Below are positions 32,908-40,477 of a DNA stretch of 40,477 nt, piece by piece. Every line of letters begins with the position of its first letter. The first letter of the stretch is position 1. Source of the stretch: Burkholderiales bacterium (GTDB taxonomy: Bacteria; Pseudomonadota; Gammaproteobacteria; Burkholderiales; Burkholderiaceae_C); NCBI GenBank assembly GCA_003963005.1, contig RXJW01000167.1, forward strand, positions 1 through 40,477. Reading direction: 5' to 3'. The notes under the pieces were generated by a model. That model made no database searches. It saw only the letters and a program-made list of their open reading frames with translations, and was not told the DNA's origin. The translations under genes and the position numbers were made by a program.

Positions 32908-35148
32908 ATGGCCACCAAGACCGCGAAGAATGCCAAGAAGACGGCCGCCCCCGTCGTGACGCCCCCCAAGCTCGATGCCCGTCCCGACCGGCTCGATCTG
33001 CGCGACCTCGTCTACCGCTCCCCGCTGCGCTCGCTGCCGCCGCGCTGGCCGATGGACAGCGACCTCAAGCGCCTGCTGCCCGCCTACGTCAAGGCCGGCC
33101 GCATCCTCAACCAGGGCAATGAAGGCGCCTGCACCGGCTTTGGCCTGGCCTGCGTCACCAACTACCTGTACTGGCTGCGGCACCTGGCCGCGCCGCGCGG
33201 CCGCAGCCTGCCGCCGCTGGTGAGCCCGCGCATGTTCTACGAACTGGCCAAGCTTTATGACGAGTGGCCGGGCCAGGACTACGAAGGCTCCTCCTGCCGC
33301 GGCGCGCTGAAAGGCTGGCACAAGCACGGCGTCTGCTCGGCCGAGCTCTGGCCCTATCCGCTGGATCGCGACGGCAATGGCGTGTTCGAGCGCCCCAAGC
33401 CGGGGTGGGACGAAGACGCCACCACCCGGGCGCTGGGCGTGTACTACCGCGTCGACAAACGCAGCGTCGTCGACATGCAGGCGGCGATCTACGAGATCGG
33501 TGCGGTCTACGTCTCGGCGGACGTGCATGACGGCTGGACGCTCGATGCCTCGCCGATGCCCGCCAGCCACGACAAGCTGCCGCGCATCGAGCGCATGGCC
33601 AAGAAGACGGGCGGGCATTCCTTCGCGCTGGTCGGCTACAACGAGCACGGCTTCGTCGTCCAGAACAGCTGGGGCACCGACTGGGGTGCCAGCGGCTTTG
33701 CGATCCTGAGCTACGAAGACTGGGTCACCAATGGCACCGACGCCTGGGCCGTGGCTTTGGGGGTGCCGCAGGATCTGTCGGACCTCAAGCGCCGCGAGGC
33801 GGCCCAGGCCAAAGCGGACAAGGGCACCAAGACCGCCAAGACCGCGACGGCCACGCGGGCCGCAAGCGGCTTTCGCGTGATGGCGGGCCGCGGCCTGACC
33901 GACGTGGGCGCCACGCTGCACGTGGACGACAACCCGCGGGACGACCCCTGGCCGTTCAATCACGTCTTCGCGCACAAGCCCTACCAGCCCCTGCGCACCG
34001 ACGAGGCCTACACGCACACCCTGGTCTCGGGCAACGACGGCCAGTTGATGGCGACCGACTTCACCCGCGCCCGGCACGACCGCATCGGCCTGGCGCGCGA
34101 GATCGTCGTCGAGCGGCCGACGGCGTGGTTCAAGGCCGCCAAGGGCAAGACCGTCAAGCTGGCGATCTACGCCCACGGCGGCCTGAACGACGAGTCGTCG
34201 TCCATCCAGCGCATCCGGGTGCTGGCGCCCTATTTCCTGGCCAACGACATCTACCCGCTTTTCTTCACCTGGAAGACCGGGCCCGGCGAGACGCTGCTGG
34301 ACATGGTGGCAGACCTGGCCCATCGCATCGTCGAAGGTGATCGCAGCGAGGGGTGGCGCGACAAGCTGCGCGACGCTGCCGGCGAGGCCAAGGACCGCGC
34401 CATCGAGGCCGTGGGCCGGCAGTTCGCCCGTGGCATCTGGAGCGAGATGCGCGAGAACGCGGAGGGCGGCGCGACGCCTGACCACGTGCTCGACCTGACC
34501 GCCCGGCTGCTGCGCGAACTGCGCGACGGCCTGGCGAAGTCCGGCAAGACGCTCGAACTGCATCTCGTCGGCCACTCCGCCGGCTCCATCCTGCTGGGCC
34601 ACCTGCTCGGCCGGCTCGGCGGCCAGGACGTGGTCCAAGTGTCGAGCTGCGAGTTGTACGCCGCCGCCTGCTCCAGCGGCTTCGCCGTGCAGCACTACGG
34701 CGCCGCCCAGGACGCCGGCGTGCTCTCCCTCAAGACCCTGCGGCTGCACGTGCTGACCGATGCGAACGAACGCGCCGACGGTCTGCCCGACGCGCAGCAC
34801 GCGATCTACGGCAAGTCGCTGCTCTACCTCGTCTCGCGCGCGCTGGACGACGTGCGCAAGCAGCCGCTGCTCGGCATGGAGCGCGCCCTGGTCAAGCCCG
34901 ACCCCGCCTGGATCGACGACCAATGGGCCAACCCGCCGAATGCCGACGTCGCCGCGTGGCTCAAGCGCTGGCCGGGCGGCGAACTGCTGCAGCGGGTCAG
35001 CTCGCCCAAGGTGCGCGTGACCAAGGCCGGCGACCAGATCGACGCCAGCCACGGCAGCTTCGACAACAACATCGAGGTGCTGACCGGCACGCTGGAGCGC
35101 ATCCGCGGCGGCGCGCTGGTCGCGCCGATGGAGTGGCTGGACTACTAG
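32908..35148 (+). CDS. Papain-like C1 peptidase fused to GHSAG alpha/beta hydrolase
   Basis: A 746-residue soluble protein without a signal peptide. Residues 1-20 are Lys/Ala-rich. Residues about 55-285 are a papain-fold peptidase: Q69 oxyanion residue, C75 in EGACTGFGLA, H237 in GGHSFALVGY and N253 in NSWGTDWG. After a second Lys/Ala/Thr-rich linker (about 295-320), residues about 415-740 resemble a serine hydrolase: YAHGGLNDE, nucleophile S557 in LVGHSAGS, and candidate Asp (LTDANERAD) and His (ASHGSFDNN) further on. Both catalytic sets look intact. AGGAG precedes the ATG. Function unknown; the TAG stop coincides with a MITE target duplication. Confidence 0.82.
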   Translation: MATKTAKNAKKTAAPVVTPPKLDARPDRLDLRDLVYRSPLRSLPPRWPMDSDLKRLLPAYVKAGRILNQGNEGACTGFGLACVTNYLYWLRHLAAPRGRSLPPLVSPRMFYELAKLYDEWPGQDYEGSSCRGALKGWHKHGVCSAELWPYPLDRDGNGVFERPKPGWDEDATTRALGVYYRVDKRSVVDMQAAIYEIGAVYVSADVHDGWTLDASPMPASHDKLPRIERMAKKTGGHSFALVGYNEHGFVVQNSWGTDWGASGFAILSYEDWVTNGTDAWAVALGVPQDLSDLKRREAAQAKADKGTKTAKTATATRAASGFRVMAGRGLTDVGATLHVDDNPRDDPWPFNHVFAHKPYQPLRTDEAYTHTLVSGNDGQLMATDFTRARHDRIGLAREIVVERPTAWFKAAKGKTVKLAIYAHGGLNDESSSIQRIRVLAPYFLANDIYPLFFTWKTGPGETLLDMVADLAHRIVEGDRSEGWRDKLRDAAGEAKDRAIEAVGRQFARGIWSEMRENAEGGATPDHVLDLTARLLRELRDGLAKSGKTLELHLVGHSAGSILLGHLLGRLGGQDVVQVSSCELYAAACSSGFAVQHYGAAQDAGVLSLKTLRLHVLTDANERADGLPDAQHAIYGKSLLYLVSRALDDVRKQPLLGMERALVKPDPAWIDDQWANPPNADVAAWLKRWPGGELLQRVSSPKVRVTKAGDQIDASHGSFDNNIEVLTGTLERIRGGALVAPMEWLDY

Positions 35149-35393
35149 CCCGGATATCTCGCGAGGCACGCGGGAATTGCGCGGATGCCAGGCGCCGGGG
35201 GATGCACCGAGACGGCCGCAGCCAATGCCCATAGGCATTGGCGAGGAGTTGAGGTGCAGCCCACAAGCATGGCGCCGCGCAAGCCCGCGTAGGCCCGTGA
35301 AACCAAAGTGGATATCGCGTTGAACGGCGAGATCACGGCGTTCATCGGTCTTGCAGGTCAGAACGGGCCGGCCTCGCGAGATATCCGGGCTAG
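35145..35393. mobile_element. MITE-like element with 19-bp terminal inverted repeats and CTAG duplication
   Basis: Perfect 19-bp inverted ends CCCGGATATCTCGCGAGGC (35149-35167) and its reverse complement (35371-35389), flanked on both sides by CTAG (35145-35148 and 35390-35393), a 4-bp target duplication. The 241-bp body has no transposase and carries an internal perfect hairpin GCCAATGCC/GGCATTGGC (35221-35229 with 35234-35242), nested inside TGCACC/GGTGCA and GGCGCC pairs. It is non-autonomous. CTAG fits the YTAR target of the IS5 group, but the ends do not let me name the family. The left CTAG contains the stop codon of the peptidase gene. Confidence 0.88.
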
Positions 35394-35457
35394 ACCACCC
35401 CCTACCGGCTTCGCCGGCCCCTCAAGGGGGCACACCCAGCGGCCCGGCAAAGCCGGT
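35391..35457 (+). repeat. Stop-codon-linked structured repeat, copy C
   Basis: TAGACCACCCCCTACCGGC then hairpin CCGGCTTCGCCGG, palindromic core CCCCTCAAGGGG and a second hairpin CCGGCAAAGCCGG. It matches copies A and B in order and spacing. Removing the adjacent MITE with one CTAG joins this repeat directly to the TAG stop of the peptidase gene, as in the other copies. Confidence 0.82.
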
Positions 35458-35611
35458 TCCGCGGGTGTCGTTGGAGGGGCGGCGGCGCTGGCGCGCGCCT
35501 GGACAGGTTCGCCGCATCCGTGCCGACGGAGTCGATCGGGTATTGCATCCGAATGACCACGGCCTGCGTAGCCTGAGCAGTTCCCCGCCCCCCAACCCCA
35601 AGGACGCCCGC

Positions 35612-36604
35612 ATGAACTCTCACGCCTTTGGCCTGATGCTGGCCACCGCTGCGCTCAGCACCTCCGCCCTGGCGCAGGTCGACCCCAACAAGCTGGTCGA
35701 CGCCCAGGAAGCCGTGGGCGGCAAGTTCGAGGGCTACCGCCGCTCGGGTGCCAAGGGCGTCTGCGCGATGGCGGAGTTCGTCGGCAGCGCCGAAGGCCGT
35801 GCGCTGTCGACCGCCTCGGCCTTCAACGGCAAGCCGGTGCCCGTCATCGCCCGCTTCTCGGTGGGCGGCGGCAACCCCAAGGCACCGGACAACGCGCGCA
35901 GCCAGCGCAACCTGGCGCTGCAGTTCAACCTGCCCAAGGGCGAGGTCTGGCAGATGGGCAACATCTCGGCCCCCGTGTTCGGCGCGGCCACGCCGGAGCA
36001 GTTCCTGGGCCGGCTCGAATCCCTCACGCCCGACCCCGAGACCAAGAAGCCCAACCCCGAGAAGGTCAAGGCCTTCGCCGATGCCAACCCCGAGGTGCTG
36101 CTGCAGGGCAAGTACCTGGCCAGCCAGCCGGTGCCGGCCAGCTACGGCGCCGTCAACTACTGGGGGGTGCACGCCTTCGGCTTCGTCGATGCCAAGGGCA
36201 AGAAGCAATTCGGCAAGTGGATCTTCGAGCCCGTGGGCGGCACCCAGGGCCTGAGCGACGACGAGGCCAAGGCGAAAGGGCCTGACTTCCTGATCGACGA
36301 GCTGCGCCAGCGCGTGGCGGCAGGCAACGTGGCCTTCGACTTCAAGCTGCAGCTGGCCGAGGCCGGCGACCGGCTCGACAGCGCCGTGACGCCGCTGCCC
36401 GAGGAGCGCAAGAAGGTCACGCTGGGCCGGCTCACGATCAAGTCCGTGGCCCCGGACGCGACAGGGGCCTGCCTGGCGATCACCTACAACCCGCTCACGC
36501 TGCCCAAGGGCGTGGAAGCCGGCCCGGACCCGATGCTCGCCGCCCGCGCCGCGCCCTACGCGGTGTCCCTGAGCCGCCGGCTGACGGAAGGCGCCAAGCA
36601 GTAG
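35612..36604 (+). CDS. Catalase-related peroxidase (SrpA-like), distal His missing
   Basis: A 330-residue exported protein with a signal peptide (1-21, TAALSTSALAQ) and the small catalase core. Seen: VIARFSVGGGNPKAPDN, the distal-side Asn117 in WQMGNISAPVF, and the proximal haem ligand pattern R312-A-A-P-Y316 near the C-terminus. The distal motif RxxHAKG reads RRSGAKG, so Gly46 replaces the essential His. It may bind haem but should lack normal catalase activity; it may be a distinct periplasmic subfamily. AAGGA precedes the ATG at 35612; the longer in-frame start lies inside the MITE. Confidence 0.85.
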   Translation: MNSHAFGLMLATAALSTSALAQVDPNKLVDAQEAVGGKFEGYRRSGAKGVCAMAEFVGSAEGRALSTASAFNGKPVPVIARFSVGGGNPKAPDNARSQRNLALQFNLPKGEVWQMGNISAPVFGAATPEQFLGRLESLTPDPETKKPNPEKVKAFADANPEVLLQGKYLASQPVPASYGAVNYWGVHAFGFVDAKGKKQFGKWIFEPVGGTQGLSDDEAKAKGPDFLIDELRQRVAAGNVAFDFKLQLAEAGDRLDSAVTPLPEERKKVTLGRLTIKSVAPDATGACLAITYNPLTLPKGVEAGPDPMLAARAAPYAVSLSRRLTEGAKQ

Positions 36605-36661
36605 GCGGCCGCACAACCCTGGCGACCACCGGCCCTTGCCGGCTCGCCGAGAATGCGCCGC

Positions 36662-37096
36662 ATGAAATACCTGCACACCATGGTCCGCGTTCATGACCTG
36701 GACGCGTCGATGAAGTTCTACCGCGACGCCCTCGGCCTGGTCGAGGTGAAGCGCTCCGAGCACGAAGCCGGCCGCTTCACGCTCGTCTACCTGGCCGCCC
36801 CGGGCGACGAGGACGCGCAAGTCGAGTTGACCTACAACTGGCCCGACGCCGACGGCCAGGCCGAGGTCTACACCGGCGGGCGCAACTTCGGCCACCTGGC
36901 CTATGCGGTGCAAGACATCTACGCCGCCTGCCGCCAGCTGCAGGAGCACGGCGTGACGATCAACCGCCCGCCGCGCGACGGCCGCATGGCCTTCGTGCGC
37001 TCGCCGGACGGCATCTCGATCGAGCTGCTGCAGGCCGGCCCCGCCCTGGCACCGGCCGAGCCCTGGGTGTCGATGCCCAACACGGGCAGCTGGTAA
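36662..37096 (+). CDS. gloA: Lactoylglutathione lyase (glyoxalase I)
   Basis: A 144-residue metalloenzyme that isomerises the methylglyoxal-glutathione hemithioacetal. Metal ligands H5 (KYLHTMVRV), E55 (VELTYN), H78 (FGHLAYAV) and E121 (ISIELLQ) are all in place, and the short form without the long loops indicates the nickel/cobalt type. The start at 36662 gives the usual MKYLHTM opening; an ATG at 36653 adds three residues. It is convergent with fccB, with six bases between the stops. Confidence 0.96.
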   Translation: MKYLHTMVRVHDLDASMKFYRDALGLVEVKRSEHEAGRFTLVYLAAPGDEDAQVELTYNWPDADGQAEVYTGGRNFGHLAYAVQDIYAACRQLQEHGVTINRPPRDGRMAFVRSPDGISIELLQAGPALAPAEPWVSMPNTGSW

Positions 37097-37102
37097 CGCG
37101 CG

Positions 37103-38347
37103 TCAGCTCGCGAGGCTGTCGGCCCAGATGTTTTCGGCCCAGCCCAGCGCGTAGGCTGCCTCGGCGGCACTCGCCGCCACCGACAGCCCGCCCGCGCCGG
37201 GCACGGCCTTCATCGTGCGCTCGGCCGCGTCGTACTGGTGCACCGAGGCCACGTGCATCGCCAGCTCGGGCGTGACGAAGCTGTAGCAGGTGTTCATCAC
37301 GACCGGCGCCGGGTTGACCGGCTCACCGCGCAGCAGTGCCAGCACGGCGGCGGCGGCCACCTTGGCCTGCTGGTTCGCGAGATGGGCCGACTTGGGCATG
37401 CCCGGTGCCGAGAACAGCGCGTCGCCGACGACGTGCACGCCGGGCGCGGCCTGCGCCTCCATCGTCAGCCAGTCCACCCCGACCCAGCGGCCGTTCATGT
37501 TGGCGAGATCGCGCGCCAGCGCCCCGGCGCGTTGCGGCGGGATCAGGTTCAACACGTCGGCCCGGACGTCCTCGAACTCGAAGCGCGCCACATCACCCGC
37601 CACTTCCTTCAGCTCGGCATTGGGCTGGTAGGTCAGCACGCCGGCATGGTGCTCGCGGAAGGCGCGCTCGAACAGCGCCTTCTTGCTCTGGATCTCGGGG
37701 TTGGCGTCGAGCACCAGCAGCTTGGCGCGCGGCTTGTGACGGCGCAGCCAGCTCGCCACCAGGCACGCCCGCTCGTAGGGCCCGGGCGGGCAGCGGTAGG
37801 GCGCCTTCGGGATGCTCATCAGCACGACGCCGCCTTCGGGCAAGGCCTGCAGCTGCTCGCGCAGCGCCAGGGTCTGCGCGCCGGCCTTCCAGGCGTGCAC
37901 CGCCCGGCCGCTGTCCAGCGCGGCAGCCAGGCCCGGTGTGCCGTCGAGCTGAAAGTCCACGCCCGGCGCCAGCACGAGGCGATCCCAGCGCAGCCGGTCA
38001 CCGTCGGCCAGGCGCAGCGTGCGGCCGACCGGGTCGATGCCCACCACCTCGCCGCGCACCCGCTCCACGCCGCGGGCCTGCAGCGATGCATAGCCGCGGG
38101 CGATGCTCAGCGGCTCGCGCGCACTGGCAATGACCAGGTTGGACATCGGGCAGGAGATGAAGCCCTCGTTGCGCTCCACCAGCACCACGTCCACCGCCGG
38201 GCCGCCCCAGCGCTTGAGGTAGTGGGCCGCGGTCGCACCGCCGAAGCCGCCACCCACGACCACCACGCGGGGCCGGGCCGCCGAGGTCGTCGCGCAGCCG
38301 GCCAGGCCGAGGCTCGCGGCCCCGAGCAGGTCGCGCCGGGCGATCAT
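37103..38347 (-). CDS. fccB: Sulfide dehydrogenase flavoprotein subunit FccB (flavocytochrome c)
   Basis: A 414-residue FAD enzyme exported by the Tat system: ARRDLLGAASLGLAGCA carries a twin arginine and ends in a lipobox-like LAGC. The FAD motif is VVVVGGGFGG. Cysteines C66 (FISCPMSN, position of the covalent FAD link), C186 (YRCPPGPYE) and C354 (MNTCYSF), the redox pair, match known FccB. GMPKSAHLANQQAK is also diagnostic. It oxidises sulfide and passes electrons to the adjacent cytochrome. Its start overlaps the cytochrome stop by four bases (ATGA). No sox genes are in the window. Confidence 0.93.
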   Translation of the reverse strand: MIARRDLLGAASLGLAGCATTSAARPRVVVVGGGFGGATAAHYLKRWGGPAVDVVLVERNEGFISCPMSNLVIASAREPLSIARGYASLQARGVERVRGEVVGIDPVGRTLRLADGDRLRWDRLVLAPGVDFQLDGTPGLAAALDSGRAVHAWKAGAQTLALREQLQALPEGGVVLMSIPKAPYRCPPGPYERACLVASWLRRHKPRAKLLVLDANPEIQSKKALFERAFREHHAGVLTYQPNAELKEVAGDVARFEFEDVRADVLNLIPPQRAGALARDLANMNGRWVGVDWLTMEAQAAPGVHVVGDALFSAPGMPKSAHLANQQAKVAAAAVLALLRGEPVNPAPVVMNTCYSFVTPELAMHVASVHQYDAAERTMKAVPGAGGLSVAASAAEAAYALGWAENIWADSLAS

Positions 38348-38649
38348 GGCCGCGCCCGGGTGACGGGCGACTGCGCCGCGAAGTAGGCGGCGATCAGGCG
38401 CAGTTGCTCTTCGGTGTAGCCCTTGGTGATCTGAGGCATCACGGTACCGGGCAGGCGGCCGCTGCGGTAGTCGGTCAGGCGCTCCAGCAGCGTCTCGGCT
38501 TTCATGCCGGCGAGCGCGGGCATGGCCTGCCCGACCACACGTCCGTCGGTGCCGTGGCAGTTGGCACAGGTCGCGGCCAGCGCACGACCCGCCAGCGGCT
38601 CCTGCGCCCAGGCCGGCGCACACAGCATCAGCAACCACCACGCCCTCAT
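38344..38649 (-). CDS. fccA: Monohaem cytochrome c subunit (FccA-like)
   Basis: A 101-residue periplasmic c-type cytochrome: signal peptide 1-16 (WWLLMLCAPAWA), haem-binding C28-A-N-C31-H32, and a candidate axial Met in TVMPQITKGYT. A single haem site makes it the small FccA type, unlike the dihaem subunit of Allochromatium. It is translationally coupled to fccB (ATGA) and is the likely electron acceptor of the flavoprotein. The longer in-frame ATG at 38706 is rejected because it overlaps the methyltransferase and lacks a signal peptide. Confidence 0.9.
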   Translation of the reverse strand: MRAWWLLMLCAPAWAQEPLAGRALAATCANCHGTDGRVVGQAMPALAGMKAETLLERLTDYRSGRLPGTVMPQITKGYTEEQLRLIAAYFAAQSPVTRARP

Positions 38650-38662
38650 CGCCACACTCCCG

Positions 38663-39754
38663 TCAGAGCTTGTGCGAGCGGTCTCCGCGTTCGAACCCCA
38701 GCGCATCGAAGGGCGCCAGCAGCGGGGCGAAGCCGATCACCTTGAACAACTCGCCCATCTCGTGCTCGGCCAGCAGGCGGTGGGCCATGGCCCGCTCGCC
38801 CAGCGAGGCGCCGTGCAACAGATCGGCGATGCCGCAGTTGAGCAGAAAGTTCGCCTGGCTGGTGTAACCCAGCACGACCAACCCTGCATCCTGCCCGGCC
38901 AGGGCAATGCCCGTGAAGTTGACGTGGGCGGTGATGTCCTTGTCGCCCACGGCCACCAGCGGGTCGGGATCGGCCTTGTGGGCCTGGTGGCACATCAGCG
39001 TGCCGCCGCGGCGCTGCGGGTGGTAGTACTCGGTCTCGGGGAAGCCGTAGTCGATGAAGAAGGCCGCGCCGCGCTTGAGCGTGCGGGCCAGCGTGGCGAC
39101 GAAGGCCTCGGCCTGCGGATGGATCTCGGTGACGGTGCCTGGCACGAAGCCGCCGTGGCCGGGGTCGGCCAGCGGCGGGCGCAGCCGGCTGTCGCGGTCC
39201 TCGAAGGCGAACCCCTCGCCTGCGCTGACCACACCGCGCTCGCGCCAGGTCTGGCCGTCGAAGGCGATGAGCTGCACCGGCATTGCATCCAGCACCTCGT
39301 TGCCGATGACGACGGCCTCCAGTTCGGGCGGCAGCGCGTCCAGCCACTCGACGCGGTCACCCCAGTGCGCCAGGCGTTCGCGCTGGCGCTCGCGCAGGTC
39401 GGCCGACAGCTCGACGATGCGGTAGCGCGCCAGGCCCGCCCCCAGCGCATCCAGCTCGGCGATCAGCTGCGCCGCGAGCGCCCCCGAGCCCGCACCGAAC
39501 TCCACCACGTCACTGCAGCCGCTGGCCTTGAGCGCCTGGGCGATCTGGCGGGCCAGCGCGCGGCCGAACAACGGCGACATCTCCGGCGCCGTGACGAAGT
39601 CCGAGCCCTCCTCGGGCATCTGCCCGAACTTGCGCCGCCGGCCCGCGTAGTAGCCCAGGCCCGGCGCGTACAGCGCCAGGTTCATGAAGCGGTCGAAGGG
39701 CAACCAGCCCCCGGCACTCGCAATTTCGGATCGGATCGTGTCGGTCAGCGTCAT
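38663..39754 (-). CDS. MidA/NDUFAF7-like SAM-dependent methyltransferase (DUF185)
   Basis: A 363-residue class I methyltransferase. Family features are the N-terminal FDRFMNLALYAPGLGYYAG, EGSDFVTAPEMSPLFGR, SAM-binding VEFGAGSGALA, IGNEVLDAMPVQL and FFIDYGFPETEYYHPQRRGG in parts. The mitochondrial homologue NDUFAF7 methylates an arginine of complex I; the bacterial target is less clear. It lies 13 bases upstream of fccA and four bases downstream of the EAL gene stop, all in the same direction. Confidence 0.92.
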   Translation of the reverse strand: MTLTDTIRSEIASAGGWLPFDRFMNLALYAPGLGYYAGRRRKFGQMPEEGSDFVTAPEMSPLFGRALARQIAQALKASGCSDVVEFGAGSGALAAQLIAELDALGAGLARYRIVELSADLRERQRERLAHWGDRVEWLDALPPELEAVVIGNEVLDAMPVQLIAFDGQTWRERGVVSAGEGFAFEDRDSRLRPPLADPGHGGFVPGTVTEIHPQAEAFVATLARTLKRGAAFFIDYGFPETEYYHPQRRGGTLMCHQAHKADPDPLVAVGDKDITAHVNFTGIALAGQDAGLVVLGYTSQANFLLNCGIADLLHGASLGERAMAHRLLAEHEMGELFKVIGFAPLLAPFDALGFERGDRSHKL

Positions 39755-39758
39755 GCGT

Positions 39759-40477
39759 TCAACGGGCCTTGACCCAGGCTTCGAAATCAGCCGCGGACAT
39801 CGGCGCCCCGACGAGTTCGCCCTGGAACTGCTGGCAGCCCCAGCTCACCAGCAGCTCCCACTGGGCGGCATTGCGCACGCCCTCGGCCGTGACGGTCAGG
39901 CCCAGGCCCACCGCCATCTGCACGATGGCCCGCGTGATGGCCTGCGCGCCGACATCGTCCGGCAGCCGGCCCACGAAGCTCTGGTCGATCTTGAGCTTGT
40001 CCAGCGGCAGCTCGGTCAGGTGGGCAAGCGAGGTGTAGCCGGTGCCGAAGTCGTCCACCGACACGGTCAGGCCCTGCGCGCGCAGGGCGGCCAGCGTGGT
40101 GGGCGCATGCTCGATGTCGTCGATCAGCATGCGCTCCGTCAGCTCCAGCTCCAGCCACTGGCCCGAGGCGCCGGTCTCGGCCAGCACGCGCCGGACGGTG
40201 TCTCCGAAACCGTCGAGGTGGAACTGCATGCGCGACAGGTTGACCGCGATGCGCATCGAGCCCAGGCCGTTCGTGAGCCCCTGCTCGCGCCAGCGCCGCG
40301 CCGTGGCCGCCGCTTCGCGCAGCACCCATTCGCCCAGCGCCAGCATCAGGCGGTGCCGCTCGGCGACGAAGATGAAGCTGTCCGGGCTGAGCAGCCCGCG
40401 CTGCGGGTGGCGCCAGCGCAGCAGCGCCTCGGCCCCGGAGAGCTGGCCGGTGGTCGCCTCGACCTGCGGCTGGAAGA
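39759..40477 (-). CDS. EAL-domain cyclic-di-GMP phosphodiesterase (partial, N-terminus beyond window)
   Basis: Only the C-terminal about 239 residues are seen, comprising nearly a whole EAL domain. It enters at FQPQVEATTGQLSG and continues with GAEALLRWRHP (EAL motif), AVNLSRMQF (metal Asn), ELELTERML, SVDDFGTGYTSL, KIDQSFVG and AEGVRN. The last motif keeps the Glu of EGVET but has RN instead of ET. Catalysis looks possible. Whether a GGDEF or sensor domain precedes it cannot be seen. It is the third EAL protein in the window and probably heads the run into the methyltransferase and fccAB genes. Confidence 0.92.
   Translation of the reverse strand, partial: FQPQVEATTGQLSGAEALLRWRHPQRGLLSPDSFIFVAERHRLMLALGEWVLREAAATARRWREQGLTNGLGSMRIAVNLSRMQFHLDGFGDTVRRVLAETGASGQWLELELTERMLIDDIEHAPTTLAALRAQGLTVSVDDFGTGYTSLAHLTELPLDKLKIDQSFVGRLPDDVGAQAITRAIVQMAVGLGLTVTAEGVRNAAQWELLVSWGCQQFQGELVGAPMSAADFEAWVKAR

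Noticed and set aside
32644..35238. 864-residue leftward open frame opposite the peptidase fusion
   Set aside because: It is the antisense shadow of the C1-peptidase/hydrolase gene, rich in Arg/His/Ala/Val with no recognisable domain.
35145..35345. 66-residue leftward frame inside the MITE-like element as a transposase relic
   Set aside because: No transposase motif (no DDE residues or helix-turn-helix) and it starts and ends within the repeat body.

Overview
The window reads as a stretch of chromosome from a high-GC betaproteobacterium of the order Burkholderiales, close to the Rubrivivax/Leptothrix/Ideonella group. The clues are the dacA-ybeD/lipB-lipA neighbourhood, a betaproteobacterial trimeric porin, a DUF1840 protein, HemJ beside a non-zinc type HemB, and tightly packed genes with strong GC bias at third codon positions. 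No prophage, plasmid backbone, CRISPR array or complete insertion sequence is visible. Assignments rest on reading motifs and context; no database search was possible.

Layout: 1-6.4 kb is mostly leftward. It runs from hemJ through a VanZ-like membrane protein, a [2Fe-2S] ferredoxin, an alpha/beta hydrolase, dacA and ybeD to lipB and lipA, with a rightward Sel1-repeat gene inserted between ybeD and lipB. A 510-base gap (5929-6438) holds a candidate leftward small RNA with a strong terminator. 6.4-13.8 kb holds hemB-corA (rightward), phoH-ybeY (leftward), a 7TM histidine kinase with its LuxR-type regulator, and ruvAB. 13.9-19.5 kb is leftward: porin, phosphoglycerate-mutase-like phosphatase with DUF1840, then an HD-GYP/GGDEF-EAL pair. 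19.8-25.4 kb holds a GH1 beta-glucosidase with a LacI regulator, an HU protein with a histone-like tail, a second GGDEF-EAL protein and tRNA-Leu(CAG).

25.6-28.9 kb looks like a lysine-to-aminoadipate module: an ALDH7-type dehydrogenase and a saccharopine/lysine-6-dehydrogenase-like enzyme, divergent from a Lrp/AsnC regulator whose intergenic region is full of ACGAAA half sites. 28.9-35.1 kb is more accessory: NnrU, a GNAT, a visibly lower-GC exported protein of unknown family, a ketopantoate-reductase-like enzyme, and a 746-residue fusion of a papain-like peptidase with a GHSAG serine hydrolase. The last 5 kb hold a catalase-related protein lacking the distal His, glyoxalase I, a monohaem flavocytochrome c sulfide dehydrogenase pair (fccAB), a MidA-like methyltransferase and a truncated EAL protein.

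The clearest non-genic signals are: (1) a three-copy structured repeat that directly abuts stop codons; (2) a 241-bp MITE-like element with 19-bp perfect inverted ends and a CTAG duplication, inserted exactly at one of those stop/repeat junctions; (3) an 89-bp near-palindrome in which the 3' end of tRNA-Leu is repeated in inverted orientation around its terminator.
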